Shown: positions 16,323 to 22,922 of the stretch, one piece after another | Position numbering within the stretch: position 1 is the first letter of the stretch | Layout: every line of letters begins with the position of its first letter | Assembly: GCA_016281085.1 (NCBI GenBank) | Contig: JAEEHY010000174.1 | Span: forward strand, 1-34,881 | Direction: 5' to 3' | DNA: 34,881 bases | Source of the DNA: Lachnospiraceae bacterium | Lineage (GTDB): Bacteria; Bacillota; Clostridia; Lachnospirales; Lachnospiraceae | Notes under the pieces: model-generated | Told to the model about the DNA's origin: nothing | The model's input: the letters and a program-made list of their open reading frames with translations, nothing else | Database searches by the model: none | Translations under genes and position numbers: made by a program

Positions 16323-16503
16323 ACATATCAGATAAGACCTAAAAAGAGGCGAGATATGTTTACGAAAGGAAAAGCTGTCCATGCTTAACAGCTAAAAGAT
16401 AGCGCACAAGCGGAGTAGTGCCCTATGACTACTTGGCCTATGGCGTATGGTTACGACTGTGCCCTATCCGGGTCTTAACCCCGTTTGGGGAATATAGGGA
16501 AAC
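16323..16503 (+). ncRNA. TR-RT spacer, structured 3' part of the template RNA
   Basis: There are 181 non-coding bases between TR and reverse transcriptase. In well-studied DGRs the RNA downstream of the TR is needed for priming and for binding the RT-Avd complex; this spacer is the obvious equivalent. Its last part folds as CCCTAT (16462-16467) with ATAGGG (16494-16499), with an inner CCCC/GGGG hairpin (16479-16490). The AGGG of the outer stem is also the ribosome binding site of the reverse transcriptase. Function is inferred from position. Confidence 0.55.
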
Positions 16504-17670
16504 ATGGAAATAGTTTCTGATATGAATGTGCTGTATGAGGCATTCAGGGCTTCAATGAAAAGCAGCTCATGGAAGGAGGAACCACAACGCTTTGAAGCAA
16601 ACTTTTTGTCAGAGTTAAATGCACTGAGAATAGAGCTTGAAGAGAAGTCGTATAAAACCTTACCGGGCAATGAGTTTGAACAGAATGAGAGAGGCAAGAA
16701 GAGACACATACACGGTAACAGGATGCGTGACAGAGTAGTAAGGCACGCCTTGTGTGATAAGGTGTTGGGTCCCTGCTTACAGCCCTATATCATTTATAAC
16801 AACGGTGCCAGTCAGGAAGGTAAAGGTGTGGACTTCTCACGCAGACTGTTTGAGAGGGACTTGCATAACTACTGGTTAGAGTACAGGACTAATGACGGCT
16901 ATATTGCTTTCGTGGATCTGTCAAAGTTTTATGACAATATCCGGCATGACGTTACAAAGGCTATGATCTGTCCTAAGATAGATCCATTTTCCGGGTGGCT
17001 CTTCTCAAATATCGTAGACTCATTTCAGGTGGATGTATCATACATGACAGATGAAGAGTATTCGCGTTGCCTGGATAATAAGTTTGACTCTATCAAGTAT
17101 TACGCCAACGTCCCGAAAGAAGCACGGACGGGTGAAAAGTATATGGCAAAGTCAGCCAATATCGGAGATCAGACGGCACAGAATATTGGGGTTTACCTGC
17201 CTACACGAATCGACAACTATGTAACTATCGTGAGAGGCTTTAAACGGTACGGCCGTTATATGGATGATATGTACCTGATACACCCTGACAAAGAGTACTT
17301 AGAAGAAACACTTAAGGGTATGTATGAGGAAGCAACACGACTCGGATTTTTCATAAATCAGAAGAAAACGCGTGTGTGCAAGCTGTCCGATACATACACT
17401 TATCTTCAATTCAAGTATTATCTGACGGATACAGGCAAGGTTGTTAAACGGATCAATCCTAAGTCAGTAACACGTCAGAGAAGAAAACTTAAGAAGTATC
17501 ACAACCTGTGGAGCAAAAACGTAGTTTCCTATGACACGGTAAAGCAGGAATATAAGTCGTGGATGGGAAGATACGCTAAATATATGTCGAAAGCACAGAT
17601 ACGGCATATGAAGGAATTATACCAATACTTATTTAAGGAGGATGTAAGATGGAAGGAAAATACACCATAA
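16504..17670 (+). CDS. DGR reverse transcriptase
   Basis: The 388-residue enzyme copies the template RNA into adenine-mutated cDNA for transfer into the VRs. Visible motifs: RGKKRHIHGNRMRDR (63-77), QEGKGVD (104-110), motif A FVDLSKFYDN (136-145), NIGDQTAQ (219-226) and catalytic YMDD (252-255). The IGDQTAQ segment replaces the QGSPLS-type motif of group II intron enzymes and is the class signature of DGR reverse transcriptases. There is no maturase or endonuclease domain. The gene immediately follows the template and overlaps the next small gene by 22 nt, placing it in the late structural operon. Confidence 0.95.
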   Translation: MEIVSDMNVLYEAFRASMKSSSWKEEPQRFEANFLSELNALRIELEEKSYKTLPGNEFEQNERGKKRHIHGNRMRDRVVRHALCDKVLGPCLQPYIIYNNGASQEGKGVDFSRRLFERDLHNYWLEYRTNDGYIAFVDLSKFYDNIRHDVTKAMICPKIDPFSGWLFSNIVDSFQVDVSYMTDEEYSRCLDNKFDSIKYYANVPKEARTGEKYMAKSANIGDQTAQNIGVYLPTRIDNYVTIVRGFKRYGRYMDDMYLIHPDKEYLEETLKGMYEEATRLGFFINQKKTRVCKLSDTYTYLQFKYYLTDTGKVVKRINPKSVTRQRRKLKKYHNLWSKNVVSYDTVKQEYKSWMGRYAKYMSKAQIRHMKELYQYLFKEDVRWKENTP

Positions 17671-17954
17671 CATTATCAGACGGTACGCAGATCAGTAACC
17701 TGGATCTGAACGGTAACAACTTTGTCTCAAAGACAAAAGTAAAGGAATCAGACTTTGAGGGTAAGTTGCAGGTCGTTACAGTAACAAACGGAGAAGAGGA
17801 AACAGTGATGCATAACTGTGAGCTTGTCCAGATAGTAAAGACCGGCAATGAATACTGGTTCGTTATCAATGAAATGTCTGAGGAAAAGCTGACACTCTTA
17901 CAGATGCAGGCCAACATTGATTTTATCGCGGCTATGTCTGATATCGAATTATAA
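17649..17954 (+). CDS. Conserved small phage protein next to XkdX
   Basis: The 101-residue protein begins MEGKYTITLSDGTQISNLDLNG, with AAGGAGG inside the end of the reverse transcriptase gene. The beta-rich N-terminus ends in a short helix (EEKLTLLQMQANIDFIAAMS). Proteins with this opening often precede XkdX-like genes at the end of Clostridia phage tail modules. Function is not known; a minor tail or assembly role is likely from position. Confidence 0.55.
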   Translation: MEGKYTITLSDGTQISNLDLNGNNFVSKTKVKESDFEGKLQVVTVTNGEEETVMHNCELVQIVKTGNEYWFVINEMSEEKLTLLQMQANIDFIAAMSDIEL

Positions 17955-17971
17955 GAAGGGAGGATAAGAGA

Positions 17972-18124
17972 ATGCAGCACAGTAAGAATTTTGAGAAGGT
18001 AAAGATGTATTATGACACGGGAGTATGGGATAAGGATAAGGTAAGGAAGATGGTTACAAATCCTAAGTCGGGTCCGTGGATCACTGAGGCCGAATACAAA
18101 GAGATCACGGGAGAAGATTATTAA
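17972..18124 (+). CDS. XkdX-like small tail protein
   Basis: This 50-residue protein (MQHSKNFEKVKMYYDTGVWD at the start, AEYKEITGEDY at the end) has the typical XkdX pattern of a YYD.G.W segment and a terminal EYKEITGE. XkdX proteins of PBSX-like phages sit after fibre genes; their biochemical role is unclear. AAGGGAGG lies 8 nt before the start. It is shorter than most annotation cut-offs but the motif match is convincing. Confidence 0.8.
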   Translation: MQHSKNFEKVKMYYDTGVWDKDKVRKMVTNPKSGPWITEAEYKEITGEDY

Positions 18125-18138
18125 AGGGAGGTATCCTG

Positions 18139-18456
18139 ATGACACCAATAATTACAGCGATTATAGCGGGCGTAACTTCAAGCGGGTTATGCTCGCTTAT
18201 TATTTTCTTTGTCCAGCGGCATGATGCAAAGACCGGCAAAAGGTCAGCGGAATCAGAAATGCTGCTGGGATTGGGGCATGATCGGATAGTATCACTTGGA
18301 GGTGAGTATATCCGACGCGGATCTATCACGCAAGACGAATATGAAAATTTGCATGAGTACTTATACAAACCATACAAAGAGCTTGGCGGTAATGGTACAG
18401 CCGCCCGGATAATGGCTGAGATAGAGAAGCTGCCTCTGGTCAAAAAAGGACGGTGA
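18139..18456 (+). CDS. Membrane-anchored phage protein of the lysis region
   Basis: The 105-residue protein has one N-terminal membrane segment (about residues 4-25) and a soluble part with YIRRGSITQDEYENLHEY and YKELGGNGTAARIM. This family recurs just before holins in Clostridia phages and may be a holin partner or antiholin; no function is established that I know of. Preceded by AAAGGGAGG. Overlaps the following gene's possible GTG start. Confidence 0.6.
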   Translation: MTPIITAIIAGVTSSGLCSLIIFFVQRHDAKTGKRSAESEMLLGLGHDRIVSLGGEYIRRGSITQDEYENLHEYLYKPYKELGGNGTAARIMAEIEKLPLVKKGR

Positions 18457-18461
18457 TAATT

Positions 18462-18728
18462 ATGAAGAGAAGGAAACAGAGAAGCAAGTACCGTTCACTA
18501 ACCTTATACGTGGTATTCAGCATTGCAATGATAATTCTGTATAGCGTGGTGGAGCTGGTGACTGCTACACTCACCGGGATATCTCACGACACATTGACAA
18601 CCTGTTTTATGTCAGTGTTTGGGGGAGAGATCCTGTGCGCCTGCCTGATAAAGATATTCAAGCTCAAACAGGATAACGTGATTGATAATTCAGATCCGCG
18701 CTATGATGAAGGGAGTGATGAGATATGA
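18462..18728 (+). CDS. Two-pass membrane protein, lysis region
   Basis: The 88-residue protein has a basic N-terminus (MKRRKQRSKYRS), two hydrophobic segments (about 14-36 and 43-65) and an acidic tail (NSDPRYDEGSDEI). This fits a holin or antiholin. ATG 18462 is chosen with AAGGA 11 nt upstream; an alternative GTG at 18453 would add three residues. Its stop overlaps the next gene's start by 4 nt. Confidence 0.55.
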   Translation: MKRRKQRSKYRSLTLYVVFSIAMIILYSVVELVTATLTGISHDTLTTCFMSVFGGEILCACLIKIFKLKQDNVIDNSDPRYDEGSDEI

Positions 18729-19027
18729 ATACCGGTTATATAGTATCAGCACTTGCTATATCAAGTGCCTTAACATCTTTGACCGTAGAAGGTATCAAGA
18801 AGCTGCTGGATGAACAGGGAAAGCCGTACAAGCCTAACCTGCTTGCAGCTATCGTAGCTGTCCTTTTATCGGTCTTTGCTATTGCAGGATACGCGCTGTA
18901 TAAGTCTATCCCTATGAGCGTACAGCTTGTGGTGATAACCATAGCGTTTGCGTTCCTGTCGTGGCTTGTATCAATGGTAGGCTTTGACAAAGTTAAGCAG
19001 CTTATAGCGCAGCTTACGGGAGGGTGA
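18725..19027 (+). CDS. Holin-like protein
   Basis: The 100-residue protein has hydrophobic segments at about 4-19, 38-60 and 68-88, separated by a basic amphipathic stretch (EGIKKLLDEQGKPYKPN). It is placed 3 nt before the endolysin gene. Size, topology and position indicate a holin that would open the membrane for the endolysin. Confidence 0.65.
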   Translation: MNTGYIVSALAISSALTSLTVEGIKKLLDEQGKPYKPNLLAAIVAVLLSVFAIAGYALYKSIPMSVQLVVITIAFAFLSWLVSMVGFDKVKQLIAQLTGG

Positions 19028-19030
19028 GAT

Positions 19031-19750
19031 ATGGCTAAATACACAGTTAAATCATTCTTTGAAGAGCTTAAGCCATACGTGATCCAGGATATGCAGCAGA
19101 CCGGGATACTGGCATCCTTAACGGCTGCACAGGCAAAGATCGAGAGCCGGTACGGTAACTCGAAATTGACGGTAGAATGCTCGAATCTATTTGGGATCAA
19201 GGGTAAGTACAACGGACAGTCAGGACGCTATCTTACCACAGAATACTATAACGGAGTCGCTAAAAAGGTCTATGCAGACTTTAGGAAGTATCCTTCCTGG
19301 GCTGAATCTATCGCGGATCATTCCGGGCTGTTTAACCGCCTTGCAAGGTATAAGAACCTTAGAGGGGAAACAGACTATGTTAAGGCCTGCAATAATGTTC
19401 AGGCTGACGGCTATGCGACTTCACCCGTCTATTCGACTACGCTCTTGCAGTGCATTAACCAGTACAAGTTGTATGAGTGGGATGCAGAAGCACTCGGGAG
19501 AACATCACAGAAACAGAAGATCCTTAAGATCGCAGACTACTATCCGACTCTTAAGATCGGAAGTACAGGGGAACACGTTCTTGCGTGGCAGAAGTTCCTT
19601 AACCTGTCCGGTTATCCTTGCGGCATAGAAGATGGGATATTCGGAAAAAATACTCGTCTTGCAGTAATTGACTACCAGGCCGCGCGTGGGCTTACGGCCG
19701 ACGGTGTTATAGGTCCTAAGACGTGGAACAGTTTACCGAAGGCGGCATAA
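19031..19750 (+). CDS. Endolysin: glucosaminidase with peptidoglycan-binding domain
   Basis: The 239-residue enzyme has an N-terminal GH73-type N-acetylglucosaminidase domain (about 15-155): AQAKIESRYGNS carries the likely catalytic Glu38, followed by CSNLFGIKGKYNG and a VYADFRKYPSWAESI block. Residues 170-236 form a PG_binding_1 domain (LKIGSTGEHVLAWQKFLN, then DGVIGPKTWNSL). It should cleave the sugar backbone of host peptidoglycan at the end of the lytic cycle. There is no signal peptide, so export depends on the holin. GGGAGG precedes the start. Confidence 0.92.
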   Translation: MAKYTVKSFFEELKPYVIQDMQQTGILASLTAAQAKIESRYGNSKLTVECSNLFGIKGKYNGQSGRYLTTEYYNGVAKKVYADFRKYPSWAESIADHSGLFNRLARYKNLRGETDYVKACNNVQADGYATSPVYSTTLLQCINQYKLYEWDAEALGRTSQKQKILKIADYYPTLKIGSTGEHVLAWQKFLNLSGYPCGIEDGIFGKNTRLAVIDYQAARGLTADGVIGPKTWNSLPKAA

Positions 19751-19762
19751 GGGAGAGATAAG

Positions 19763-19984
19763 ATGAAGAAGAAAGCTACTATAGATAAGAAAGAAGAAAA
19801 GCTGATGCGTACAACAGTGTGTAACCTGAATGTGCGCAAAGATCCTACAATAGAATCTGAAATAGTTGAGATCCTACCGGAAGGTTCAGAGGTTGAATGC
19901 CTCGGAGATCCCGTCACCGGTGAGGATGGAAATGAATATATCCAGGTACAGAATGGATATTGCCAAACACGCTATTTATCTTAA
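19763..19984 (+). CDS. SH3b-like small protein
   Basis: The 73-residue protein has a basic lysine-rich N-terminus (MKKKATIDKKEEK) followed by a single bacterial SH3-like domain: CNLNVRKDPTIESEIVEILP, then YIQVQNGYCQTRYLS. Such domains bind cell wall, and the gene lies directly after the endolysin in the same operon. It is a plausible auxiliary wall-binding factor. Last gene before the terminator. Confidence 0.75.
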   Translation: MKKKATIDKKEEKLMRTTVCNLNVRKDPTIESEIVEILPEGSEVECLGDPVTGEDGNEYIQVQNGYCQTRYLS

Positions 19985-20008
19985 TTTCGTGTCTGCCTCC
20001 TTTTTTCA

Positions 20009-20045
20009 GGCTCCTCGGATTGCCACCGGGGAGCCGCTTTTTTAT
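20009..20045 (+). terminator. Terminator of the late operon
   Basis: A 10-bp stem (GGCTCCTCGG with CCGGGGAGCC, one G-U) and a 7-nt loop are followed by GCTTTTTTA. It lies 25 bp after the SH3b gene stop and ends the long structural-lysis transcript. Confidence 0.9.
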
Positions 20046-20282
20046 TGTAACAATTCCTGTAACAATTATTTTTTAAGGAATTGTGAAAAAGGCTTGTAAA
20101 CCGCATAAACACTGGCTTTGAGGGTTGTAACAATTTTTGTAACAATTCCTGTAACAATTTTTGAATTGTTACAAGTCCTGTCAACAATCCGAAACAATTT
20201 GAAACAATTTTTTAAACTGATTGTTACACCAAAAATCCGCTTATTTCCTATGTTTTCTAAAAATCTGTAACAATTTAACAAT
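20046..20282 (+). repeat. Iteron-like TGTAACAATT array in the 506-bp gene-free region
   Basis: TGTAACAATT occurs directly at 20046, 20058, 20126, 20138, 20150 and 20266. Copies inside clusters are exactly 12 bp apart. An inverted AATTGTTACA is at 20164 and an inverted ATTGTTACA at 20220. Two tandem GAAACAATTT units are at 20191 and 20201. The surroundings are very AT-rich. No gene is convincing between 19985 and 20490. Such arrays serve as replication origins, partition sites or clustered protein-binding sites; none is proven here. Confidence 0.7.
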
Positions 20283-20414
20283 TTTTTCCTATAGAGGGGC
20301 ATAGATAGAGAGGATAGAGAGTAAAAATACGCCCTGTTCGCCCTAATCGCGTATGGTCTATAACGCACGTGCGCGCGTGAGCAAAAATCAGTAAAAAATT
20401 TTATACTAAAAGCG

Positions 20415-20469
20415 TTGACAAGTCTAATCTATTAGACTATACTATGCATACAGTATAAAATATTAGACT
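20415..20469 (+). promoter_or_regulatory. Promoter with two operators, accessory operon
   Basis: TTGACA (20415-20420) and TATACT (20438-20443) have a 17-bp spacer. A perfect palindrome AGTCTAATCTATTAGACT (20421-20438) fills that spacer, and a related site AGTATAAAATATTAGACT (20452-20469) lies just after the -10. Both resemble the operators of the lysogeny switch at 25055-25134. Expected action: drives the small genes from 20491 and is shut off by the phage repressor. Confidence 0.85.
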
Positions 20470-20490
20470 AACAGAAAGGGGATACGGATT

Positions 20491-20670
20491 ATGGCAAAAA
20501 TGACAAAAGCACAGATCATTGAAAAGCTATCAGGGATGGGAGAAATGCACTTGGATATGATGAGCTGGAAAAAATCAGATCTGGAAAACTATTACAACAG
20601 GACTATGGAAGCAAGATCAATGAGTCTGGAAGAGTTGAGAGCAAAGCTAATCAGTGAAGGGAAGATGTAG
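20491..20670 (+). CDS. Small protein, first gene of the repressor-controlled accessory operon
   Basis: The 59-residue protein (MAKMTKAQIIEKLSGMGEMH at the start) is helical and highly charged, with a KSDLENYY and a terminal LEELRAKLISEGKM. It begins about 42 nt after the promoter with GAAAGGGG upstream. No family recognised. Small helical proteins at this place in phages are often regulators or host-takeover factors, but nothing here proves it. Confidence 0.7.
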   Translation: MAKMTKAQIIEKLSGMGEMHLDMMSWKKSDLENYYNRTMEARSMSLEELRAKLISEGKM

Positions 20671-20682
20671 GAGGTAGGGACT

Positions 20683-20892
20683 ATGGCAAAGAGAAGAAAG
20701 AGCCTGTCAGAAAATGATATCAGAACGATCTTATCAGTATTTGAGTCAATCAATGAGAAGTGTCACTACAACTATGAAGAGCTTAATACTTTTATGGGAA
20801 GTATTACGATAGGTGAGATGCAGGATCTTAATAAGAAGCTGCTTAAGTGGTATGACACAGATCTTTATAACAAGCAGTACGAAGAGCCGTAA
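20683..20892 (+). CDS. Hypothetical small acidic protein
   Basis: The 69-residue protein (MAKRRKSLSENDIRTILSVF at the start) is helical and has no recognisable domain. GGAGG lies 8 nt before the start, 12 nt after the preceding stop. Its ISNxx-free N-terminus is not an HTH. Function unknown. Confidence 0.7.
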   Translation: MAKRRKSLSENDIRTILSVFESINEKCHYNYEELNTFMGSITIGEMQDLNKKLLKWYDTDLYNKQYEEP

Positions 20893-20910
20893 GAAGGGAG
20901 GGCTACACGG

Positions 20911-21312
20911 ATGAAGAACAGAAAAACAGTCGCGGCATTGGTCGCAATGAACGCCTTACGGGGACGAATCACACCTGTCCCTACAGATATGGATGTATTT
21001 GAGGTTCTGGCTGAAATGCCGGAAATGGGCGGCATACACTTATCAGAATCAGCGCAGGAGATAGCAGCAAAGGCGCAGAGGATTGAAGATAGCAGGATAA
21101 CGTATCTTGCGGTGAACGTATCAGACGGGGATCTTATGATAACAATGCTGTGCGATATACCGGAAGAGCGGTTGACTAATGAAAATGAAATGCTGTCGCG
21201 TGATGGTTATGCGTTCGCGTATGTATATAACAATAATTCGCCCTGGTGCAGTGAGTACGGGGACGTATTTGTTGAGAAGCAGCCCGACGGATCTATAAGA
21301 AGGGTTGGCTAA
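20911..21312 (+). CDS. Hypothetical protein
   Basis: The 133-residue protein starts MKNRKTVAALVAMNALRG, has a Pro/Asp-containing linker and a beta-rich second half (ITYLAVNVSDGDLMITMLCD, then YAFAYVYNNNSPWCSEYGDV). It is soluble in appearance and of unknown function. GAAGGGAGG precedes the start. It is separated from the next gene by 138 bp. Confidence 0.7.
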   Translation: MKNRKTVAALVAMNALRGRITPVPTDMDVFEVLAEMPEMGGIHLSESAQEIAAKAQRIEDSRITYLAVNVSDGDLMITMLCDIPEERLTNENEMLSRDGYAFAYVYNNNSPWCSEYGDVFVEKQPDGSIRRVG

Positions 21313-21450
21313 AAACGCTTTCTGACTATGTCATATAAATCACTTCCCATGTGTAACACAACATCCGCTGTGCATCATGGGACAGTCCGGTAATAGCGGT
21401 GCGAGATTGTGGTTATCGGTCCTTTCTAAAAGAGTGTGGAGGATTAGAGC

Positions 21451-21756
21451 ATGAAAGAACCTATAAAAGTAATATCGTATGAATGCCCATATTGCGGATT
21501 TGAACGATACAACATACATGAAGTTGAGGAGCATATAAAGACCTGTGAATCGAATGATGAATTGCCACCAAAAGACTGTTCAAAGTGTGGACATCATTCC
21601 ACTTCTAAATCAAGAGAATGGTGCGGTCATGATAGAGGCCCACAAGTTTTATGCGATAGAATATGGCATCATTGCGATATACGCGGTAAAGATTGTGAAA
21701 AACGAGCAGGATATTATTGCAGTGAATTTTTTATTGAGAAGGAGGATCAGGCGTGA
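21451..21756 (+). CDS. Cys-rich zinc-binding small protein
   Basis: The 101-residue protein has 10 cysteines in CPYCG (residues 11-15), HIKTCE, CSKCGHH (43-49), WCGH and CDIRGKDCE motifs. The first pair with HEVEEHIKTC resembles a C2H2 finger. Expected to bind one or two zinc ions and perhaps nucleic acid. It lies after a 138-bp gap (21313-21450) that contains only a weak hairpin, CCGGTAAT (21387) with GTTATCGG. Function unknown. Coupled to the next gene by a 4-nt overlap. Confidence 0.75.
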   Translation: MKEPIKVISYECPYCGFERYNIHEVEEHIKTCESNDELPPKDCSKCGHHSTSKSREWCGHDRGPQVLCDRIWHHCDIRGKDCEKRAGYYCSEFFIEKEDQA

Positions 21757-21947
21757 AAAAGAGCTTAAGAGAGGCCCTTAACCGGGCAAAGCAGTTAAGT
21801 ATATCACATCCGGCCTGCAAGGTCTATGTGATGGATAAGCCGCGTTGTAGAAAGCCGCTTGTGCTTACAAATCAATGGTGCATAAAAGAGAGTATGTTTG
21901 AGGGTTATTACGGAGTAGCGACTTTTTTAAACGGAGAAAGAGGGTGA
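21753..21947 (+). CDS. Hypothetical small protein
   Basis: The 64-residue protein starts at GTG 21753, with GGAGG 7 nt upstream. It has a basic helical N-terminus (LREALNRAKQLSISHPACKV) and ends YGVATFLNGERG. No known domain recognised. Overlaps the preceding stop by 4 nt. Confidence 0.65.
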   Translation: MKKSLREALNRAKQLSISHPACKVYVMDKPRCRKPLVLTNQWCIKESMFEGYYGVATFLNGERG

Positions 21948-21953
21948 GCAGAA

Positions 21954-22196
21954 ATGATGAAATGCACAGTGTGTGGCGAGAGCTACACGGGAGAAGAGGT
22001 ATGCGAGTGGAGAAGTGACGGTGAGGCTTATTCACACCGGCCACTTATATGCCCGGACTGTTATGACAATATGAACAAGCAGCCGTTAGAAGCACAGTTC
22101 TCACAGCTCATACATCCTATGCCGTGCATACAGCCGGTGGATTATGAGATGTTAGATTATCTGGAAGGAAGGTGCCTGGGTGATGCGTATGACTAA
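21954..22196 (+). CDS. Small zinc-ribbon-like protein
   Basis: The 80-residue protein has CTVCG near the N-terminus and CPDCYD at about 34-39, a four-Cys metal site separated by about 30 residues. The remainder is acidic. Function unknown; fits the many zinc-ribbon proteins of this phage. Overlaps the transglycosylase start by 14 nt. Confidence 0.7.
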   Translation: MMKCTVCGESYTGEEVCEWRSDGEAYSHRPLICPDCYDNMNKQPLEAQFSQLIHPMPCIQPVDYEMLDYLEGRCLGDAYD

Positions 22197-22833
22197 GGCA
22201 AGGGCTTTTCTGTATATCCTTACGTCCGTGGTAATCACTCTTACAGCGCATGAGGTATACGCGGAAGAGCCGGAACCGGAAAAGCCTATGCCAATAATCA
22301 TAATGCATGATAGGCCGGTTAAGCCTAAGATCGAGGTAGAAGTGACAGAATATGTACTGGAACCTGTAGAGGAAGATCCGGTGATACCTGATATCGAAGA
22401 AACGTATATATCCGCGGAGGCTTATGCCGCTTGTGAGAAGTATGGAGCTGCTTACGGTATCCCGCCAGAGCTGCTTATGGCAATGATCGAAACGGAATCA
22501 GAGGGCAAGGCAAACGCGTATAACCATAGTTCAGCGTCAGGGCTTATGCAGGTATCTGTTAAATGGCATGAGGATCGGATGATACGGCTGGGTATAACCA
22601 ATGTGTTTGACACGGATCAGAATATCCATCTTGCATCCGACTATATAGCAGAGCTTAAGGATCAGTGTGGCGATATGGAGCTGGTGCTTATGACCTACAA
22701 TATGGGATACAATAAAGCCGTTAAGTTTTACCAGCAGGGCAAGGTCAGCAGGTATGCAAAAGATATCATAAACCGCGCGGAAGAGCTTGAAAAGCTACAC
22801 GAAGCACTGTATAATAAAGGTGTCGTGGAATGA
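22183..22833 (+). CDS. Secreted SLT-type lytic transglycosylase
   Basis: The 216-residue protein has an N-terminal signal peptide (hydrophobic about 8-24, likely cut after VYA at 27). A Pro/Glu-rich spacer (28-75) and a lysozyme-like SLT domain (about 80-205) follow. The motif ETESEG provides the likely catalytic Glu105, followed by SSASGLMQVS and YNMGYNKAVKFY. It cleaves peptidoglycan from outside the membrane. Unlike the endolysin it carries its own export signal and is under a repressor-type promoter, not in the lysis cassette. Candidate roles are wall remodelling for DNA entry or spread, or lysogenic conversion. Confidence 0.85.
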   Translation: MRMTKARAFLYILTSVVITLTAHEVYAEEPEPEKPMPIIIMHDRPVKPKIEVEVTEYVLEPVEEDPVIPDIEETYISAEAYAACEKYGAAYGIPPELLMAMIETESEGKANAYNHSSASGLMQVSVKWHEDRMIRLGITNVFDTDQNIHLASDYIAELKDQCGDMELVLMTYNMGYNKAVKFYQQGKVSRYAKDIINRAEELEKLHEALYNKGVVE

Positions 22834-22892
22834 TTCCTTGTTTTTACAACATTTTGTTCTTTTTCATGTTAGTAGCATTATCCTCAAAGAGA

Positions 22893-22922
22893 ATAGCACC
22901 CACTCAGGGTGCTATCTTTTTT
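22893..22922. terminator. Bidirectional terminator between convergent genes
   Basis: A perfect 9-bp stem (ATAGCACCC with GGGTGCTAT), loop ACTCA, has CTTTTTT on the plus side. The minus side is preceded by A-rich sequence. It separates the transglycosylase from the minus-strand integrase, whose stop codon is at 22921-22923. Confidence 0.85.

Noticed and set aside
20046-20282. CRISPR-like array
   Set aside because: Repeats are only 10 bp with 2-bp gaps and no regular spacers of 30 bp or more; pattern fits protein-binding iterons.
21313-21450. Possible tRNA or small RNA in the 138-bp gap
   Set aside because: Only a weak hairpin with G-U pairs is seen; no cloverleaf and no CCA or T-arm consensus.
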